A DNA stretch of 64,000 nt, taken from contig NZ_BSTT01000015.1 of assembly GCF_030269685.1 (NCBI RefSeq), positions 62,001 through 126,000 of the forward strand, in the 5' to 3' direction. Below are positions 59,869 through 64,000 of the stretch, in pieces; within the stretch, counting starts at the first letter, position 1; the number at the start of each line of letters is the position of its first letter. The translations under genes were made by a program, and so were the position numbers. The notes under the pieces were generated by a model that did no database searches, was not told the DNA's origin, and saw only the letters and a program-made list of their open reading frames with translations. The DNA is from Actinomycetospora sp. NBRC 106378. GTDB lineage: Bacteria > Actinomycetota > Actinomycetes > Mycobacteriales > Pseudonocardiaceae.

Positions 59869-62262
59869 TCAGGCCTGGGCGCTGTCCGGCGTGTCCTCCG
59901 TGATCGCCTTGCCCGCGTACTCCGGGCCCGCCTGCTGGCGGGTCGCGGGGTCGGAACCGTTCGCACCGTGGATGGCGCGCCACACCGTCTCCGGGGTGAG
60001 CGGCATGTCGATGTGGTGGATCCCCAGGTGGGACACGGCGTCGATCACGGCGTTGTGCACCGCCGGGGTCGAGCCGATCGTGCCGGACTCCCCGATGCCC
60101 TTGGCCCCGATGGGGTTCAGCGGCGTGGTCGTCTCGGTGTTGGAGACCTCGAACGACGGCAGGTCCGCCGCGGTCGGGATCGTGTACGAGGCGAGGTTGC
60201 CCGAGGTCGGGTTGCCGTCCTCGTCGTAGGTCACCCGCTCGTAGAGGGCCTGCGAGATGCCCTGGGCGATGCCGCCGTGCTGCTGCCCGGCGACCAGCAT
60301 CGGGTTGAGGATGATCCCGCAGTCGTCGACGGCGACGTGGCGGCGCTGCTTGACGAAGCCGGTGTCGAGGTCGACCTCGACGACGGCGATGTGGGTGCCG
60401 AACGGGAACGTCGAGTCGCCGGCCTTGAAGTCCAGCTCCTGCCGCATCTCGTGGCCCCGGCCGTCCTCGTACCCGGAGCCGTCCTCGGCCGCCTGCGCGA
60501 TCTGCGCCCAGGTGATGACCTTGTCGCCGATGCCGCGGACGCCGAACCCGTCGTCGGAGTGGTCGATGTCCTCGACCGCCGCCTCGAGCAGGTGCGCCGC
60601 GATCTCGCGCGCCTCGGCCACCAGCTCCTGCGAGGCGTTGTGGATCGCCGTGCCGCCGGTCTGCAGGGACCGGGAGCCGAGCGTGCCGGCGCCGCTGCGG
60701 ACGAGCTCGGTGTCCGACTGGACGAGCTTGATCTTCTCCATGGGCACGCCGAGCACCGAGGACGCGAGCTGGCAGAACGCCGTCTCGTGGCCCTGGCCGT
60801 GGGCGGAGGTGCCGGCCATGACGGTGAAGGTGCCGTCGGGGTGCGCCTGCGCGGAGCCGTACTCGCCGTCGAGGCCGAGCGGGGCGGTGACCTCGACGTA
60901 GGAGCCGACGCCGATCCCGAGCGCGATGCGGTCGCCGGACTCGCGGCGGCGCTTCTGCTCGGCGAGCAGCGCGTCGTAGCCCGCCGCCTCCTTCGCCGCG
61001 TCCGCCGCCTTCTCGTGCTCGGCGGTGTCGTAGTTCGCGCCGGTGAGGGTGGTCAGCGGGTACTGCTCGGGCTGCAGGTAGTTCTTGCGCCGGATCTCGA
61101 GCGGGTCCATCCCGATCTCGTCGGCGGCCATGTCGATGATCCGCTCGAGCAGCTGCGTCGCCTCGGGCCGCCCGGCCCCGCGGTAGGCGCCCACCGTGGT
61201 GGTGTTGGTGGCGACGGCCTTCCAGGTGAAGTCGATCGCCGGCAGGTCGTAGACGCCCTGGGCGAGGAGCTGCGTGAGGCTCGGGAGGACCGCGCCGATC
61301 GCCGGGTAGGCCCCCGCGTCGCCGACCGCGGTGGCGCGCAGGCCGACGAACGTCCCGTCGTTCTTGACGCCGAGCTCGACCCACTGCACCTGGGCGCGCC
61401 CGTGGACCATCGAGAGCATGTTCTCGGAACGGGTCTCGTTCCAGCGGACGGGACGGCCGAGCTTCTGCGCGGCGCGCGCGATGATCGAGTACTCCGAGTA
61501 GGCGAAGGCCTTCGGGCCGAAGCCGCCGCCGACGCGCGGGGCGATGACGCGGACGTCCTCGCCGTCGACGCCGAGGTCGCCCGCCATCTGGTCGCGCAGG
61601 CCGTGCGGGGTCTGGGTGGAGGCCCAGAAGGTCAGCTTGCCGTTCTCGCCGGGCTCGACGACGACGGCGTTCGGCTCCATCGGGACGCCCGCGAGCTTCT
61701 GGTTGTGGAACTTGGCCTTCACCACGACGTCGGCGTCGTCGAAGATGCCCTCGACCTCGCCGGTGCCGGCGCCCGCCACCATGTTCGACTCGGTGCCCTC
61801 GAAGAGCAGCGGGGCGTCGTCCGCCATGGCCGCCTCGATGTCGGTGACGGCGGGCAGCGGCTCGATGTCGGGGAACACGGTCTCGGCCGCGTCGATCGCC
61901 TCGCTCGCGGTCTCCGCGACCACGATGGCGACGATGTCGCCGACGTGGCGGACCTTGCCCTTGGCCAGCAGCGGGCGGTTCATCGTCTCGGGGACGACGC
62001 CCGGCAGGCCCGGCCGGTCGTTCAGCTCGAGGTCGGCCGCGGTGTACACCGCGACGACGCCCGGCATCCCCTTCGCCTCGTCGACGTCGATGTCACCGAG
62101 CGTGCCGTGCGCGATGGGCGAGCGGACGAAGAAGGCGTGCAGCGCGCCCTCGACGGGCATGTTCCCCGTGTAGACCCCGGCGCCGGTGATCAGCTCGCGG
62201 TCCTCGGTGCGCTTGACCGGGTGGCCCAGGATCGAGCCACCGGAATGGGTCGTGACGCTCAC
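59869..62262 (-). CDS. Molybdenum hydroxylase large subunit (CoxL form II-like)
   Basis: 797 aa, xanthine-dehydrogenase/CO-dehydrogenase large-subunit family. The active-site loop reads AYRGAGR near residue 370, the form II signature, not the AYRCSFR of proven CO dehydrogenases. PRVGGGFGPKAF and GTSAHGQGHETAF for the molybdopterin and GAKGIGESGTIGS with the catalytic Glu near the end are also present. GTG 62262 has GGAG seven bases upstream. The medium (FAD) and small (2Fe-2S) subunits are not adjacent. A -10-like TAGTGT lies at 62306-62311. Confidence 0.88.
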   Translation of the reverse strand: MSVTTHSGGSILGHPVKRTEDRELITGAGVYTGNMPVEGALHAFFVRSPIAHGTLGDIDVDEAKGMPGVVAVYTAADLELNDRPGLPGVVPETMNRPLLAKGKVRHVGDIVAIVVAETASEAIDAAETVFPDIEPLPAVTDIEAAMADDAPLLFEGTESNMVAGAGTGEVEGIFDDADVVVKAKFHNQKLAGVPMEPNAVVVEPGENGKLTFWASTQTPHGLRDQMAGDLGVDGEDVRVIAPRVGGGFGPKAFAYSEYSIIARAAQKLGRPVRWNETRSENMLSMVHGRAQVQWVELGVKNDGTFVGLRATAVGDAGAYPAIGAVLPSLTQLLAQGVYDLPAIDFTWKAVATNTTTVGAYRGAGRPEATQLLERIIDMAADEIGMDPLEIRRKNYLQPEQYPLTTLTGANYDTAEHEKAADAAKEAAGYDALLAEQKRRRESGDRIALGIGVGSYVEVTAPLGLDGEYGSAQAHPDGTFTVMAGTSAHGQGHETAFCQLASSVLGVPMEKIKLVQSDTELVRSGAGTLGSRSLQTGGTAIHNASQELVAEAREIAAHLLEAAVEDIDHSDDGFGVRGIGDKVITWAQIAQAAEDGSGYEDGRGHEMRQELDFKAGDSTFPFGTHIAVVEVDLDTGFVKQRRHVAVDDCGIILNPMLVAGQQHGGIAQGISQALYERVTYDEDGNPTSGNLASYTIPTAADLPSFEVSNTETTTPLNPIGAKGIGESGTIGSTPAVHNAVIDAVSHLGIHHIDMPLTPETVWRAIHGANGSDPATRQQAGPEYAGKAITEDTPDSAQA

Positions 62263-62385
62263 ACATGCTCCTCTGCGGTGATGATCACTCCGGTCTCCGT
62301 CTTGCACACTAGACGAATACTGTGACCCCCTGCACAGGTCGTTTCCGCACGCCGAAAGCGCCCTCGGATGCGGAGTTGCGCGCAA

Positions 62386-63567
62386 CTACTCCACCGCACC
62401 TGCGACGTGCAGGAGCAGTGGGACGAGGCGTTCGGCGTCCGTGGTCGACCCGTGCTGGCCGGGCAGGCGGGCGAGGACCGGCTCGTCGACCGACCTGATG
62501 ACGGCGGCGCTGCCGCGCAGCGCGACGAGCAGGTCGGGCACCCGCTCGGCCAGGGCCGCGTCGACCGGTCCGAACCACTGCTCGTCGAGCGCCTCCTCCT
62601 TCCCGACGACGAGCGCGTCCTCGCCGAGCGTCCCGGTCCAGGCCGCGTGGACGTCGGCGACGGTGCCGGGGCGGCAGTAGAGCAGCCGGGCGCGCGGGTC
62701 GCCGCCGACGAGCGGCTCGTGTTCCCGGAGCGCGGGGTGGGTGTCGGCGTCGTGGCGGCGGTCCACGGTGACCATCCCGTGGTCGCCGGTGACCGCGAGG
62801 AGCGTTCCCGACGGCAGGTCCTCCGCCACCATCGCGCAGAAGTGGTCGATCATGCGCAGCTGCCGTCGCCAGGCGGGCGAGCCGGGGCCGTGGAGGTGCC
62901 CGAGCTGGTCGAGGTCGGCGTGGTAGCCGTAGGTGAGGCCCGGCGGCGCCGCGAGGATCTCCGCCGCGAGGTCGCCGAAGGAGCCCACGCCCCGGTACGT
63001 CGCGCCGCGCAGCCCGGAGCGGGTGAGGCCCGACTCGCGGAAGGCGCGGTCGGACACGACGGTGCACGGGACGGCGGTCCGCTCGAAGACGGTCGGGCGG
63101 GCCTGGACGCGCTCGGGGACGAGGCGTGCCCGCAGGTCCTCCTTCCCCCGGGTCCAGGTCAGGGCGTCGAGGAGCACGTCGTCGACCCGGAACCGGACGC
63201 CGAGGGTGCCGTGCGCGCCGGGCGGCAGGCCGGTGCCGAGGCTCGTCACGCTGATCGGGGTGCTGGTCGGGAACCCGACCTGCAGCGGGCCCACGTCGCG
63301 CAGCCCGGCCAGGAACGGGGCGTCGGCGGTGTGGGCGTCCAGCAGGTCCCGGCCGAGCCCGTCGACCAGCAGCAGCACGGCGTTCCGGGCGGGCGGCAGC
63401 GCGAGGCGCGGGGCCCCGTCGTCGTCGGCTTCGTCGGGGAGGGGGTCGCCGAGCGCCCGCAGCATCGCGGGGAGCACCGCGTCGAGTCCGGCCACCCGGC
63501 CGATCCTGGGGGTGGACGCAGGTGCGCGCACGTCCGTGGGCCGCTCCGGGCGTCGTCGAGACGTCAC
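62386..63567 (-). CDS. Alkaline phosphatase-superfamily phosphodiesterase/nucleotide pyrophosphatase
   Basis: 393 aa. Metal and nucleophile signature LLLVDGLGRDLL, then FPTSTPISVTSLGTG with the Thr nucleophile near residue 101, AVTGDHGMVTVD with metal residues near 265, and LPGQHGST near the end with another metal His. No signal peptide is obvious, unlike some relatives. GTG 63567 is used; the start is uncertain because no Shine-Dalgarno is evident. Substrate could be a nucleotide or phosphodiester. Confidence 0.78.
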   Translation of the reverse strand: MTSRRRPERPTDVRAPASTPRIGRVAGLDAVLPAMLRALGDPLPDEADDDGAPRLALPPARNAVLLLVDGLGRDLLDAHTADAPFLAGLRDVGPLQVGFPTSTPISVTSLGTGLPPGAHGTLGVRFRVDDVLLDALTWTRGKEDLRARLVPERVQARPTVFERTAVPCTVVSDRAFRESGLTRSGLRGATYRGVGSFGDLAAEILAAPPGLTYGYHADLDQLGHLHGPGSPAWRRQLRMIDHFCAMVAEDLPSGTLLAVTGDHGMVTVDRRHDADTHPALREHEPLVGGDPRARLLYCRPGTVADVHAAWTGTLGEDALVVGKEEALDEQWFGPVDAALAERVPDLLVALRGSAAVIRSVDEPVLARLPGQHGSTTDAERLVPLLLHVAGAVE

Positions 63568-63730
63568 GGATCCGGCCGCCGACGGCCCGGCAGCCCCATG
63601 GGTGACGTCTCGCCCCGGTCCGAGGAGAGCGTCGCCGGCCGGGCGCGGTCACCTCCGGCCCGCGAGAGGACCCTCAGCGGGTTCGCGGCACCCACGTCGG
63701 CCAGCTGAGGGCCCGCTCGTCAGCGCTGTG

Positions 63731-64000
63731 TCACGTCGCCGCCGGGGCGGTCGCGGTGTGGCGCGCCGCGGCCGGGTGGGACAACCGATGCGCGACGACG
63801 AGCAGGAGCACGAACGCGACGATGGCCAGCACGACGTAGACGGCGAGCCCGCCGACCGAGTCCCAGATCGTGTGCAGGACGACCGCGACCACGTAGGTGA
63901 GGACGAAACCGCCGAACGCCCGGCCGCTCCAGCCGCGCTCGGCCCACCGCCACAGCGCGGCGGCGGTCAGTCCGGTCCACGCCATGTGGGCGGCCGGGGC
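63731..64000 (-). CDS. PrsW-like membrane protein (5' part beyond window)
   Basis: C-terminal ~89 residues. The frame is open to the window edge (APAAH precedes the ATG at 63985), so that ATG is probably internal. HMAWTGLTAAALWRWAERG resembles the HxxWT segment, and VVALHxxWDS (here VVLHTIWDSVGG) is the last motif of the PrsW/CAAX-like metalloproteases; then a final hydrophobic helix and a basic tail. Function of intact relatives: regulated intramembrane proteolysis. Confidence 0.6.
   Translation of the reverse strand, partial: APAAHMAWTGLTAAALWRWAERGWSGRAFGGFVLTYVVAVVLHTIWDSVGGLAVYVVLAIVAFVLLLVVAHRLSHPAAARHTATAPAAT

Overview
This 64 kb window is very GC-rich, and third codon positions are almost always G or C. 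GTG starts, 4-bp ATGA/GTGA gene overlaps and leaderless promoters (TAnnnT, 7 nt, start codon) are frequent. Together with sepX/glp, an MprAB-HtrA set, mycothiol-type DinB-fold proteins and an NDMA-dependent alcohol dehydrogenase, this points to an actinobacterium. Pseudonocardiaceae (Pseudonocardia or Actinomycetospora-like) is my best guess, by inference only. I saw no IS element, integrase or CRISPR array. One short gene resembles a fragment of an FtsK-like integrative-element protein.

Layout. 1-3.9 kb: the edge of a possible polyketide locus (MBL-fold hydrolase, discrete PKS-type acyltransferase, a 44-aa ORF) next to an AlkZ-like DNA glycosylase. 4.1-10.2 kb: tRNA-Ala and the conserved divisome/glp neighbourhood (sepX, rimJ-like, glp, UDP-glucose pyrophosphorylase, 5-formyl-THF cyclo-ligase, and a CIRCE-controlled FmdB/Ruc zinc protein). 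10.3-17.9 kb: transporter, SAF protein, molybdopterin mog/moaB with a tiny overlapping partner, sugar epimerase, membrane GT-C, GT2, DUF2064 and a methyltransferase. 18-23.1 kb: HtrA protease, histidine kinase MprB, a secreted lyase-like protein and response regulator MprA, rearranged relative to the classical mprA-mprB-pepD operon. 23.2-36.2 kb: regulators, DNA glycosylase, methyltransferase, a sulfur-related divergon (YeiH exporter / GntR / rhodanese), tRNA-Arg, several membrane proteins and dehydrogenases.

36.4-47.6 kb: P450, aldo/keto reductase, a degenerate short Baeyer-Villiger-type flavoprotein, a MOSC protein, the furA-katG oxidative-stress operon, an ammonium channel with a variant pore residue, alcohol dehydrogenase, and a MoxR/VWA pair. 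47.7-55.5 kb: a compact, same-strand cluster that I think is the most interesting part. It holds a carrier protein, stand-alone adenylation enzyme, luciferase-like monooxygenase, NodU/TobZ-type carbamoyltransferase, fused GT2-GT4 glycosyltransferase and an acetyltransferase-like protein. This looks like a small NRPS-like pathway for a glycosylated, carbamoylated amino-acid-derived product that I do not recognise. 55.5-59.8 kb: a TetR regulator divergent from a four-gene overlapping catabolic operon with a clear promoter and operator. 59.8-64 kb: an orphan form-II CO-dehydrogenase-like large subunit, a phosphodiesterase/nucleotide pyrophosphatase-family protein and the 3' part of a PrsW-like membrane protease gene.

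The two strands are gene-dense and no gene-free stretch exceeds about 300 bases. Many convergent or terminal gene ends carry long perfect hairpins, and two of these share the same GGTGAGCAC/GTGCTCACC arms. Names of families come from reading motifs; no database search was run.
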